Shown here: positions 33,901-45,900 of the stretch, piece by piece
How the letters are laid out: each line of letters opens with the position of its first letter
How positions within the stretch are numbered: the stretch's first letter is position 1
Assembly (NCBI GenBank): GCA_907165065.1
Contig: OU015528.1
Span: forward strand, 45,003,515-45,067,514
Reading direction: 5' to 3'
Source of the DNA: Caprimulgus europaeus
Lineage: Eukaryota; Chordata; Aves; Caprimulgiformes; Caprimulgidae
DNA length: 64,000 bases
Position numbers and translations under genes: made by a program
Notes under the pieces: generated by a model
Database searches by the model: none
Told to the model about the DNA's origin: nothing
Seen by the model: only the letters and a program-made list of their open reading frames with translations

Positions 33901-36900
33901 GTTTTTTGTTGTGAATTTTTACTCTCACTTAGGTTCTCTGGAAACAACTCTTCCTTATGCACAGTTCATCTGTTTTTCCAAGGGGGTACATTTCCCTTCA
34001 CTGAGTAACATGGAATTGAGTGTCTGGGGGAGGGAGGGAGTAGAAGGGTTAAGTAGTCTCTAATCTTATAATTTAGGGCTGTTACTCTACATAGGCTTGG
34101 AAATTCTAAGTCTAGAATTTATTTACTAAGGTTAAAAGATAGAGAATTCTTAAAGTTTAGTGTATCAGTATCTCTGGATTACTGCTGCATAATTTCCCTT
34201 TCGTTGTTTATTTTGTCTGTCCTGTAGCTTTTGGTAAATATTATCTGGAGGCCTTTGAGGTTAAAAAGTTCAGTAGGACTTGATTAAAAAATATAATAAT
34301 TCTATTGTAGGAAATATTTATGTATGATAGAGTAAAAAGTGCAAAGGAAGTAGGTATAAGTCTATTATTGAGGCTTGGCCTATGTAGTTCCTTATCTTCC
34401 CTTCCCCTTAGACAAATACTGTTATTTGTTACCAGAGAGGATGCTTTACAAGTGAGAGAATTAAAGAGCATTCTGTTTGTGAGTTGGGCTTTCTTAGCCT
34501 GTCTTAACCTCATTCAGAGAAGCAGTAAAGAAGCGCTGAGCCTTTCTGCTTCTAGTGATGAAGCTGCACCTGTTTGGGATTAAAGTCCTTGAATATCTTA
34601 ATGTATGTGCTCTTTAAGTTTGGATTTGAAAATGCTTCATTTGGTGGTGTCCCATAGTTCTGTTATATTATTTAAGATGTTACTTATGCTTGTGCTTTGT
34701 GGAGTAGTGCTAGAACTAGTAAAGGTAGCTGTAAAGTTTGTCTGATTAATTGATCTGTGGCTGTTATATTTCTATTCAGCAGGAATGACAAAGTTGAGTT
34801 AAGGGATAGCTTCCAGGTTTGAATTCTCATCGCTTGCATTTTCTGCTCCTCTCAGTGAAAGAAAGTGAAAGCTTTTTACTGTGGAGAGATGATGCTCTGA
34901 GAAGATTCATTTCTCTTTGCTCGTGTTTTCCTGTGGCCTTAGAACTGAGAATGCTGTGTGTAGGGAGCCCCATGCTTATAATTCACTTCAGTACTTGTTT
35001 AAGGGTTGGGGCCTGACAGATACCACTAGCCAAATTCCCATCTCTTTGGTGTGAACGTATCTCTCAAGTGAACTATGAAAATCCTCTTCCATCTTTTGCT
35101 TTCTAGAAAATGGCAATGACTAGAATTTTTTTTTTTAGTGCTGCTAGCTCTGGATGAAATTAGAAGGTCTTCAGATAAGGATTTATTGGCCGGGGTACAG
35201 CATTGCAAGAGTATTTACATTACGTGCAAAGTAGTCAGCTGCAGCACCTTACTTCGGCAAATCCTGGTGTTTGGCACAATTTCATTGTAAGCACCTCTGC
35301 ACCACAGTAAGACAACTTTAATTTTACTAATGATCACCAGACCAGGAAAATGTGGGTGTGGTTCTTTTTGTATACTAGGAGTGGTCATTAAAGCTCATGT
35401 TGTTGGCAATGTTAATGTTGTCACATCACAGACAAGGTATGAAAGAAATTATATCCCCCTTTGTGTTTCTGGGGACTGATCTTGTAGTCCAGTGACTAGT
35501 TAATGGCAACTTCCTTTTTGTACAAGTGAAGTAATGTGCTTCTGCTTTAAAAATGGGTATTCAAAAGTAAAAATTGAAGACTTCGCAGAAGACAAGGTAA
35601 TCAATGTATCTAGTCATATTGTTGAAGAACACAGGTTACCTTGGACTTCTTGTCCTATCCCTGCTCTTTTTTTTCTGCTGAAACTGACTATTCTGATGGT
35701 CTCAATGTGTGGTAATACTGCAGAAAAAAGTGAAATGGTACTTAGAAGAAAAAGAAATACCACAGACACTATGAGATACGTGACCTTACTTATGTTGAAG
35801 GACCGAATAACTCATTAGTTGAAGGTAGATTTCTGATAGATAGAACTGCTATAAAACATCTAGTAGAATGCTGAGTAGTTCTTCTGGTGTATATTGTTAC
35901 AGAGTCTTCTGTAGGCTCCAAGTGATGCAAAGGTAGTGATACATTAAATTAGGTTTCCATTTTCTTTGAAGTGCAACTGAAATGTTGATTTCCTGCACCA
36001 TGATAGGTGGTGAAATATGGAAGTAGCATCTTAGTTAATCTGTTTGGTCCTGTGTGCAAACAACAGAGCTGTCAATAGTCTAAACAGATCTCAACAAGAA
36101 AACTCAGCATGTGTTTTGGAACTCTTCCACTGTTTGACAGTTCAGTAGTCCAGGAAAAAAAATGCACTGAATACTAAATTCTTGTTAATGTGATACTTAA
36201 CTTGAAATAGTATTATGACCAACACACTCAAAAGTAAATACTAGTCTCCTGTAGCTGCAGGTTGGTTGTTTTTTTTGTGTATTAGATAAGTAGGCTCTGT
36301 TGCTTTAAAAACTAAGTATATTTTTAGGTGATAAAGGAATGGAATGATTAAGTGAGTTGTAAATCTGTCATTAGTGAAATCTGCCACTGTAGTGTCCCTG
36401 TCCTTTCTTCAGGGTGCTTGGATTCTATTTCTTAGAATTAAGAAATAACATGAACCTTTGGAAATTTTGTTGCTTTCCAGTAGCTGATTTTAAGTTCATC
36501 ATGCTGGGTTTTTCACAATCCAGGAGTTAGAGGAAAATTTAGTTTAATTAGAGCATGAGTTACATTTGGGACATCCTCGTACAGTCCCTGTTTACCTTTA
36601 AAATATCAAGACACTTGAGGCAAGACCAAGCTTGCATGCAAACCAGTATTGAACTGGCATTGATGGCTAGCTAGATACTGTTGATTCATGCCAGTCGTCT
36701 TACAGTATTTTAGTGCTATGTCACAAAATACAACAAGAAGAAAACTGCTAACTGTGACTGACTGCTATAACATATTTGTATTGGAAATTTTAGTGTTTGA
36801 TAAGTACCAGAAAACCTAGCTAGGCCCTCTGGGCAACCAAGCTGAGAAAAATGTTAAGTGTAGGAGTTGTATCTGTTTATATCCTGCAACTTTGAGATAG

Positions 36901-39900
36901 AAATATGGCTTATTTCAAAGCAGTATCAAGATCTTTCTTAGTTGGGAGCAAGCACATCATAAGTGTATTTTTTTTCTGTCTTACCTCCTCTCTCCTGCAG
37001 ATCTTGGAGCTTGAAGTGCCTATTGTAGTAACAAAGGCTTCCCAAGTCGAACAAATGTTACAATCACTCCACTTGGATATAGCAGAACTGCTAATTTGAG
37101 AGTAGCATCTTGGCAGATTATTTTGTTAACCATCTGTATGTGGTGGTGGTGTGTTACCAACTGTTCAAGTAGTGTTGCCAGAGTTGGATTTAGGATTTGT
37201 TAGAGCTACAGTAGCAGAGGCCTAAGCAGACAAGCTGGATTTTGAAAATTTGGAGGTGTTGCTGGCTTTACCTTTCCTGCCCTCACTTTCTAACATCATG
37301 TAATCTTACAGAGAACACCAGGATAAGTGGGAATGGGGGTTTGGGGAACTTGGTTTAGAGGGTGTGGCTACCAAAGAACTTCCATATTATTAGAGGAAGA
37401 AGTGTTGACCTACTGGGTAGAACAATAATGTTAAGAAATGCCGATGGAACAGAAATATTTGTAGCTTAGTGTAGTGATGGTGAAAAAACTAGAAGCTTAC
37501 CTTTTCAGACATAGGAAAGAAATCCTTTCCTGTTGTATACTTGAACTTCAAATTAAAACACAGGATCAGAAAAAGTGAGATTTTTTTTTTTTAACTGTAG
37601 AGGAGGCTTGTAATGGATTATTTCCTAATATAGGTAGGAAACCTGTGCATGTTTGTTCAGTAGGTGTGAATGTTTGAAGTATTTCATATAGGCTTTGGTG
37701 GGGGGGAGAATATTTTCTGGTTTTTATATTTAGAACTCTCATGTCTTTCTGTTCCTATAGAAGAAAAAGATGTGTTCTGTATTAACTGTAAACACTGTTT
37801 CTTGTTTTTCCCTTGCACACTCACAGAAAGCCACCAGGAAAACTGACAAACCCAGACCAGAGGAGAAGGATGACCTAGATATAACAGAGATGAGTAATGA
37901 AGATCTTCAAGAACAGCTTGTGAAGTATGGACTAAATCCTGGCCCGATTGTAGGTAGGTCAACTGAACTAGCAAAGACTCATCTGTTGAACATATTTCGC
38001 ATTAAACCTCTTCTGAGTGAGCTAAGCTTCTCTGATACAGTTGCTTTTTAAGTGTAGTACCAATACTGTTGCAATCCTACTTCCCACTTAAGATGTTGTC
38101 ATTAAACTGTTTAATTTACATTGCAAAGATTTGAAGCGTTGCAGCGTGGGCAAGGTAGGCAAGCTAGTTTGTTCCTTTTGTGTTCTAGGCCAGCTGGAGG
38201 TGTTCCAACTTCTGATCTGCAGCTGTGTAACTATTAGTTAAAGTTCAGCGCTGGAGTAATTAGGTCTTCTGATACAGAGGTTGAGATCTGGGGCCTGCTT
38301 AAATAGGAAATACATCTTACATAATAAGCTAATAGCATTGAGAGCAGAATGAGGACGTGGAACTTACCCTTCCTTAGAGCATTTCCTATTCACCGCATTG
38401 TGCAGTAACATTTTCCTCTGCTGACTTTTTTTTTTTTTTTTTTTTTAAATGGCCTCTTGAATCTAGCCTCCTATTCTGCATGCTAACCTACATCAGGAGA
38501 AGTCCTGACCCTAGCTTAATCTCCTGCCTTGGGCACTCATCTGTGATGTCAGGTCAAAGCTCCTGCCTTTTAAGATTGTGCACTAGCCTAATGACAAGGG
38601 ACTTTGATTTTGCAAGTCTTCAGAAAGAGATGGTCACCTGTAGCATGCTGAGCCTTCTGTGGAATGTTCTTGAAATCCTGAGTGGATAGTAGTGCCAGTG
38701 ATGGAGCCTGGACCCCTGTGTGTATCCATAGTCTTATGCATAATACTTTCTGTTTCTGTATGCCTTCCCGTTCAACCTGTTCCTCTTGGATAGTGCTCAA
38801 GTTTCTGAAAAATTCAGCTACCTATGCAGTCTACTGGAAAAATGTTCAAATTTGGTTTAAGTAAATGCCTTGGTTCTTACAGGGTATGGATTCTGTTTCT
38901 TGTGAGAGTCTGGCACTTACTTTAAGGGTGACTTCCTCTCATCTGAAATCTTATAAGGTTAGACTTTATACGGCTAACAGCTTGCGCACTGCACACCTCT
39001 ACAAATCTTTGCCAGCTCAGTCCTAACATGGAAGTATGTGCTAGACTTGATACTTTTTAGGTTTAAACAGCTGTCCTCTCAGATCAAGTGAGCCAGTCTG
39101 ATGGCTAGATGCAACATGGGAAGATCTGTTGCTGATTACTTGGACCACCTCTGATGCTTATTGGACTGAATTAGTCAAAGGTTAAACTAATGGGGTAGGG
39201 CCCTTAATTCCAGGGTAAAGGATAACAGTGGAATCTGCATGGAAACTGTTGCCCTTGCAGTATCAATCTGGCTAAAAGTCTTGTGAGGGCATCACAACTT
39301 GTGTATTGCAGCATACAAACCAAAACATTTAAGAAGCAGGTAAGTTTCCCTTTTCATAAATAAATGCTTGTAACTTTCAGTGTGCTAGCAGGTCTAAGTT
39401 TATGTTAAGAATTATTTTAAACCAAAAGTTAGAAGCCTTAGAGGTAGAGTTACACAGCTAGAGGTATATGCTTTGGGCCATACAGATGGATTAAAAATAA
39501 AAAACATACATTCAGAGATTCCAAAGGAATATATAGCTGTCAAATCAGGAAAGCTGCAAACTGTATCTTTAGCATGTATCCTTCCTTGTTATAGCTACTA
39601 CTAGGAAACTTTATGAGAAAAAACTGTTGAAACTGATGGAGCAAGGTCCAGAACTGAAGACACCTGTGCCTCTCCCAGCAATTTCTTCAACTACTGAAGA
39701 CACAAGACAGAATGGCAATAATGATTCTGACCAGTACAGTGACAATGAAGAAGGTAAGGCTTAAGTGCAACTTTCATGTAAACTACTCAAATTATACATC
39801 AGTCATACTTGCAGTAGGAGAAAGGATCTTGCTGTTAGGTGAGTCTTTTTAAGATACTGCAGTAGACCATGCAAGTCATGTGCTTGATCATGCAGTACTA

Positions 39901-42900
39901 GCACAGTGATCCATGTGCCTGTTCTGAAAAAGGAAACTTTTTGCTACTAAACTATTCCTTTTTGTGCATTTTCCCCAGACTGGAGCCTGTAAACCTGATA
40001 GCTAGGAGAACTGTGTATTAAAATGCTCCAATGTTCTTTGCACTTCATCTTTAAATGCAAGTGCAGTTGTGTCTTATGGTGCTTACGGTAGTTATTTACT
40101 GTGGGATAGCATATGAATGCTTGTTTAATAAACTTTAGTACTTTTTTTAGATGTTATTTAATGTCTCTCATGTATGACTCAATCCCTTTTATGCGCTTGT
40201 TCATTATGGACGTTTCTTACGGATTTAGTTTGGGGTGGATTGATTGGTCTTGCAGTTTTAATGTCAAGTTTACATCAAAAAAAGTATAGGTGGGAGAAGT
40301 GGAACCTAAAACACCATAATACATCTTATAAAAAGTAAAAATAGTGTAGACTTTAAAGAATGTCTTGAATGGAATGTTACAAGATACTTGTTTGCGGGTG
40401 GTTTGCGTGTTGTGTGTGGTGGTTTTTGTGGGTTTTTGGGTTTTTTGGTTTTTCAGATAGGACAGAAAGGGTTGAAATACAACTAGGAACTCAGTGCATC
40501 TCCTTTTTGTATTTGAGTTTATTTTGAACTTTAATCACTTGCATGTTCAGAGCGGGAAAGGATGTCAGAGAGTGATTTACTTATTGGGGCAGACAAGAGT
40601 CCAGTCATAACTGACATCGATCTCTATAGTTATATGTGCTTCATATAATTGCCAAACTGTTCAAACACTGCAGGGGGAGGGGGAGAATGGCAAAACAAAC
40701 AAACAAATAAAACAAAACCAGAGACATCCCCCTGCCAAAAAAAAAAAAATATAGAAATTAACACTTAAAAAGCTAAAGCATGTTAATAAAAAAACTATAA
40801 ATATGTTGCTGTAATACTATTAGAATTTCAGAAAGGGGGTGGAAATGATACATCCTCTTACTGGTGAGATGACTGCTAACCACTCACCCTTTTTCTGCAT
40901 CAAAAAGGAGCTTTATAGAAAAGGACCTATTTTAAAGGAAACTAAACCAACAGCCTAAACAATGTTGAAAAACTTCAGTACCCTTACTATGATCAATAGC
41001 ATAATAGTACTTTGGTTAAAGTATTTGCATCTTGTTACCATTTTCTAAATGGAACTGCTGGATTGGTCAAAGTTTAAAACTGAAATACTTGGGTCTGTGT
41101 TTTAAAATAATTTTTAGGTTATTCTTCAAAAGCCTCTGTTCTACATCCAGTGCAGAAACTTACCTCTATCTCTCAACTTTTTAAGGAAAAGATAACTCAA
41201 AACAGAGTTATATAGCCTCTTAAAATGAATTTTTATTAAAATAAGATTGGTTTAAACAACTAGTACAGCAACCAGTAGTGTTATAGTAACTAGTTACATT
41301 AAAACCAGTTACAGATCCAAAGACTGAGCTGAGGCTTGAGAAGAGAGAACCATTGAAAGCCAGGATGAAGACTCCAGTAGCGCTCAAACAAAGAAGAGTG
41401 GCTGAACACAACCAGGTATGTTTAACTTAGTGGCATCTGGAATGGCTACTAACTGCAGGTGATGTGCTCACTAAACACCTTACTACTTTAAACATAATCA
41501 CACTTGACTAAGTGGGCTATGCTGTTTTTTAAAAGTTCTTTCAGAAAACCTATTCTAATACAGCATGAGAATCCTGTGAATTAACTATAGCTTTTCGTTT
41601 TAGCCTGTCTGATAACATTACAAATTATGGTCTGCTAAAAGCTGTTTGTCTGACTTGACAGCTGCTCCTCTTGACAACTTTCCTCTTAGAGGAAAATAAT
41701 AGGCGACCTAACATGTTTAGTTTTGGAAACCTGACAGGTTTTTTAGTCAAATAGGCTGATGTCATCCTGTTGGTTGTTTGTGAACAACTTGATTCAATAA
41801 AAAAGCAGTTAAAAAAAAAAAATTGAAAAAAGTTTTCTTTTTTTATTTGTGTATTTTTTTAATAAATATTTTTAAGTACATATACATTGTATTTCTATTT
41901 GGTTTGATATCTATAGATATAGGTACTTATTTAAAATACATCTGTTTAATGACTGTGATTTAAATATAATACATGAAGTACATGTAGTAATGTCCTCATG
42001 TATATACCTACATTTTTATATATAGAAGTGTGTGTATGTGTGTAAACACATGCACTAGCTATCTGTATAATATTTTTTCTCAACTATGCTTGTAGCAGTC
42101 GTACTAGAGTAGACATTAATTTGTTGGAAAGCTTCTCCTAAGAAGAAAAATAATAAATAGCAAGTTTAGATCTTGTTCTATGTACCACTTGCCCTTTACT
42201 TGTAAATAATATTAGTTCTCTTGTCTTGGTGAAAGAGATTTTATAGAAGCACCTCAGGTTTTCAGACTGCTGGCTAAACACTGCATTTGGTAGTTGGTGG
42301 CTCTTCTGTCCTTGTGATGTGACAGTGTCACTAAATATTCTGTTCCACAGCTTAGGTTACTTAGGATCTTTACAGTGTTATTAATCTGACCAGTAAGTAG
42401 TGGAGTTGTGCTACAGTAGAGGACTTGTGTAGAAACCATTCATTTACTTGAAATCTGATGGATAATAGCTTGGTGCATTTATCAGATCAGTGACTCTTCT
42501 TACTACTTTATAGTGTGGTAAATGCCAGATGCTTCCTATTTAGATAGTGTGTGTATATGTATAGATATGCTTTTGCTATGGATGTCTCTTAAAGCAGGTA
42601 ACATGCCACTATGTGAGCTTGGGTAATACAACACAGTTATGGCGATCCATAACTAGTTTGCTTATTTTTATTTGGACTTTTAGGTTACAAGTTGAACAGC
42701 TTTCACTCCTACAAATCAAAACACATACATAGTTCAACACGCAAAATATTCCTTAATTTATTCAGACAACTTCTGCTCATGATGGTGTTTATAATGGGCA
42801 TCTGAAACTTGAGGTTCTTGTAATTTAAGGATTACTTTTTTCTAAATCACTGTTCATCCTGAAATCCCTTTCAGCTTCAGTGTAATAGAGTTATTTAATT

Positions 42901-45900
42901 CAGCTATCAACAAACAAAGCTTCCTAGTCTTCAGGTACCTATTTACAGAATAAAAGGAAGGAGATACAGTGATGTATTTTTATGTCATTTTCAAGTGATG
43001 AGTGCTTACTCAAATTTTTTTGTCATCCATTTTCACTAATAACATTAGATAATTATAGTGTTTTGTCTTGCAGTCTTCTACATGTGCAGTGTAGGTGCAA
43101 TATTTTGCAACTTGCATGTTTTAATTACCAGTAGTTAATCAAAGCAATATCACTTGATTAATCAAAAAATGATCCAATTTTAAAACTATGCCAAATTCTT
43201 CAGGAAATCTTAACTCTCTTGTTAGTTAAACCTTTTACGTTTCAACTCCTGACTGCTATGTTTAAAACAAACAACAACAACAACCAAAAAAACCACCCCA
43301 CCAACAAAAATTTACAGCTGCTTGAAGCCAAGAAAAACTCAGTGTTTTTGGCTACCAAATGTGTGTAGTCATATACCTTGCCGAGAATAAAAGTGGAAGA
43401 TAGGGAATTATGGTTGTGGTTTGTTGGGTTTTTTTTTCCCCCTTTCCCTCTTCCTGTGAAATTGGATCTTAAGTTTGCAGTTAATATGTCAAGTAACCTT
43501 ACTCATTCTGCAGAATTATATGCAACTGTTGTGCACTGTGTGGCATTGGCTCAAAGATTATGAGGCTCTGAAGGGTGATGGGGCTGAACTGGTTGGTAGT
43601 GTTTTGTGAACAGACTTGTTAGTCACTTCTGGGTTGTGTGCAGGACTAGTCTTAGTCCAGATGTACACAGCTGAAAAGGCTGTCATTTGGTATGGATGGG
43701 TGTTGCTGCTCTGTTGAGAAAAGAGTGCAAATAGTCTTCAAGCAGGCTAGTGCAGAAGAAATTGGGTGGGGAAGTTGAGCAGACTTGTGGGTATTATCAG
43801 TCAGTTAGTAGTGGAGGGCTAGATGAATTTGAGCTCAGTTGTTTGTACTTATTTACCTCCTCATAGTGGACTGGAAAAGTTGGAGAAAACCCTAATTTGA
43901 ATGCCCCCTTCCACTCAGGTAGGTGAATATAGAGTAGAGTTCAAAACAGCCTGCAGTCTTATAGTAAATGGCACTGGACAGAAGTAGTCTAAACAGCTTA
44001 ATTTTTAAGGAGTACTGGCAACATAGAACTACTCTCTCTCATTGAGACTTTGCATAGTGACATTCTGCCTGTGCTGTGTTCCCCTATTCCCTGCATTATT
44101 TTCTTTTATGACCTGTATAGGTGGACTTTCTAAAAATAAAACATGCAGCATTGCAGCTGCTGGCATACACCCAATGACAAACTTGGTAAGTGATAGCTGA
44201 AGTAAACCTCGTAATCTGTAGCTTCACTGCTCATGAGAAATGTGACAGTTAAAAGCACATGCTGAATAGTACTTGTGTACCACACCATTGTAACTTTCTC
44301 TGGTTATATACAGGGTGTCGGTACCTAAACTTGAGTAATCCCTTCTAGTAGGGTTTTAGTTCAGGTATTTGTGGGATAAGCAGACAAGGCCTGCCCGGTT
44401 GACAGTGAGGATAACTATAGACAGCAATTTTATTTTATTTTTTAATTTTTTCTATTGAATGTGCTCTGCTGAAATCTAGTTGAGTCTTATGCAGTAGATT
44501 TGGGTTTTTTTCTAGGCTTTTCATGCAGGAGAAAACTTGAAAATTGGCACTTAAAACACTGGACTAACACGCATCTGAAGAACTAAGGAGAGAAGCAGTT
44601 ATTTACTGAATTGCTTCTAACTTTTCATTAGAAGAAAAATAGTGCCTAGTCAAACAGCCTGGGGAAGAGGAGTCCTGCATTAGTAGGATGAGGCAATTGT
44701 CTCATCTGCTCATCATTCCACTGAAGGAAGCAGAACACTGCTTCCTTCAGGGCAATGTGTTTGAGAGAACCACTCTGAAATTAGTGTTTTTTCTCTAAGC
44801 TTCTTAAGAACACTTTTCAATAGAAAGTGTATGGGCATGAGGTGGGGAGCTATGATTGAAAGTTGCAGGTTAAGCTTTTCTAAATAGGGAAGAGAAGCCA
44901 GTGTCTGGTGAATATATAAAGAGGAGTTGGGAGATCTTTCATCAGAAGTCTGTTTAAACTGAAAAGAATATTAGAGACTTAGGCTGAAATCTACAATTCT
45001 GTATGAAACATCTGAATCTGTTTAGACTTGAGATCTATGCATAATTTGGTTTTCAAAGTCTTTCAGTGACTTTGGAGTAAATTGAAACACTTATGCTCCC
45101 TCTGCTGGCTTCTTAGCAGCTGTAATACAGAACTTGTGTTAAGAATTATAAAACTGCTCAGCTTGTAGTTTCACTAAAGTAACTTTGAAGATATGAGTGG
45201 AGCTTGGATAAGGGCGTTGTTAGATGTTTTTTTTTCCCTTCTCTATAAATAAATACTTTCCAGCCTGCTCTCTTAACACATTGTTCTGGAGCTAATACTG
45301 TTCTATTGAAGTTATTTCTGCTGTTAGACCTGTAATCAACAGTTGCACCAGTCTGTATAATTTCCATCAGTGCTGAGTGTAACTTCCAAAAACTTGGTAA
45401 TACATCAGTGTATGAGATGTTAATGTGCAAAGTTTTCAGTCTTAGACTAATATTTTTTATTTTTAAACTTAACCAAATAATAAGCAAAATCTTGTACATA
45501 ATCTAGAAGAGTCAGGCCCTCATCTCTTTCCCTCCAGATCTGTTTGGAATTAGTTTTGTGAAATAAAAAACTTGCAATAAGGCATAGGGAATGATCTGTA
45601 TTTGTTAACAGCTATGAAAGTTTGGCACTTCATGTTGTTACTTAGATTTGTAAAGATCTGTGTCAGGCTTGATAGTTTAAACCTACTGTTATGTAAAAAT
45701 TGTTTGAGTTTCTTCTCTCTATGTGGAACCTTTTAAGATTTTAAAACATGTCCTCCTGCCCACTACAACTGGAGATTAGTTCTTGCTGACATGTAGGTGA
45801 CTGTGTGCAAACCATTCCCATCTCTGCCTGAGAGAAGAGACCCCTGTCTGGGTAGAGAACAAGGTGATGCTTGCTGCTGTTGCTCATAGATTTTTTTTTT

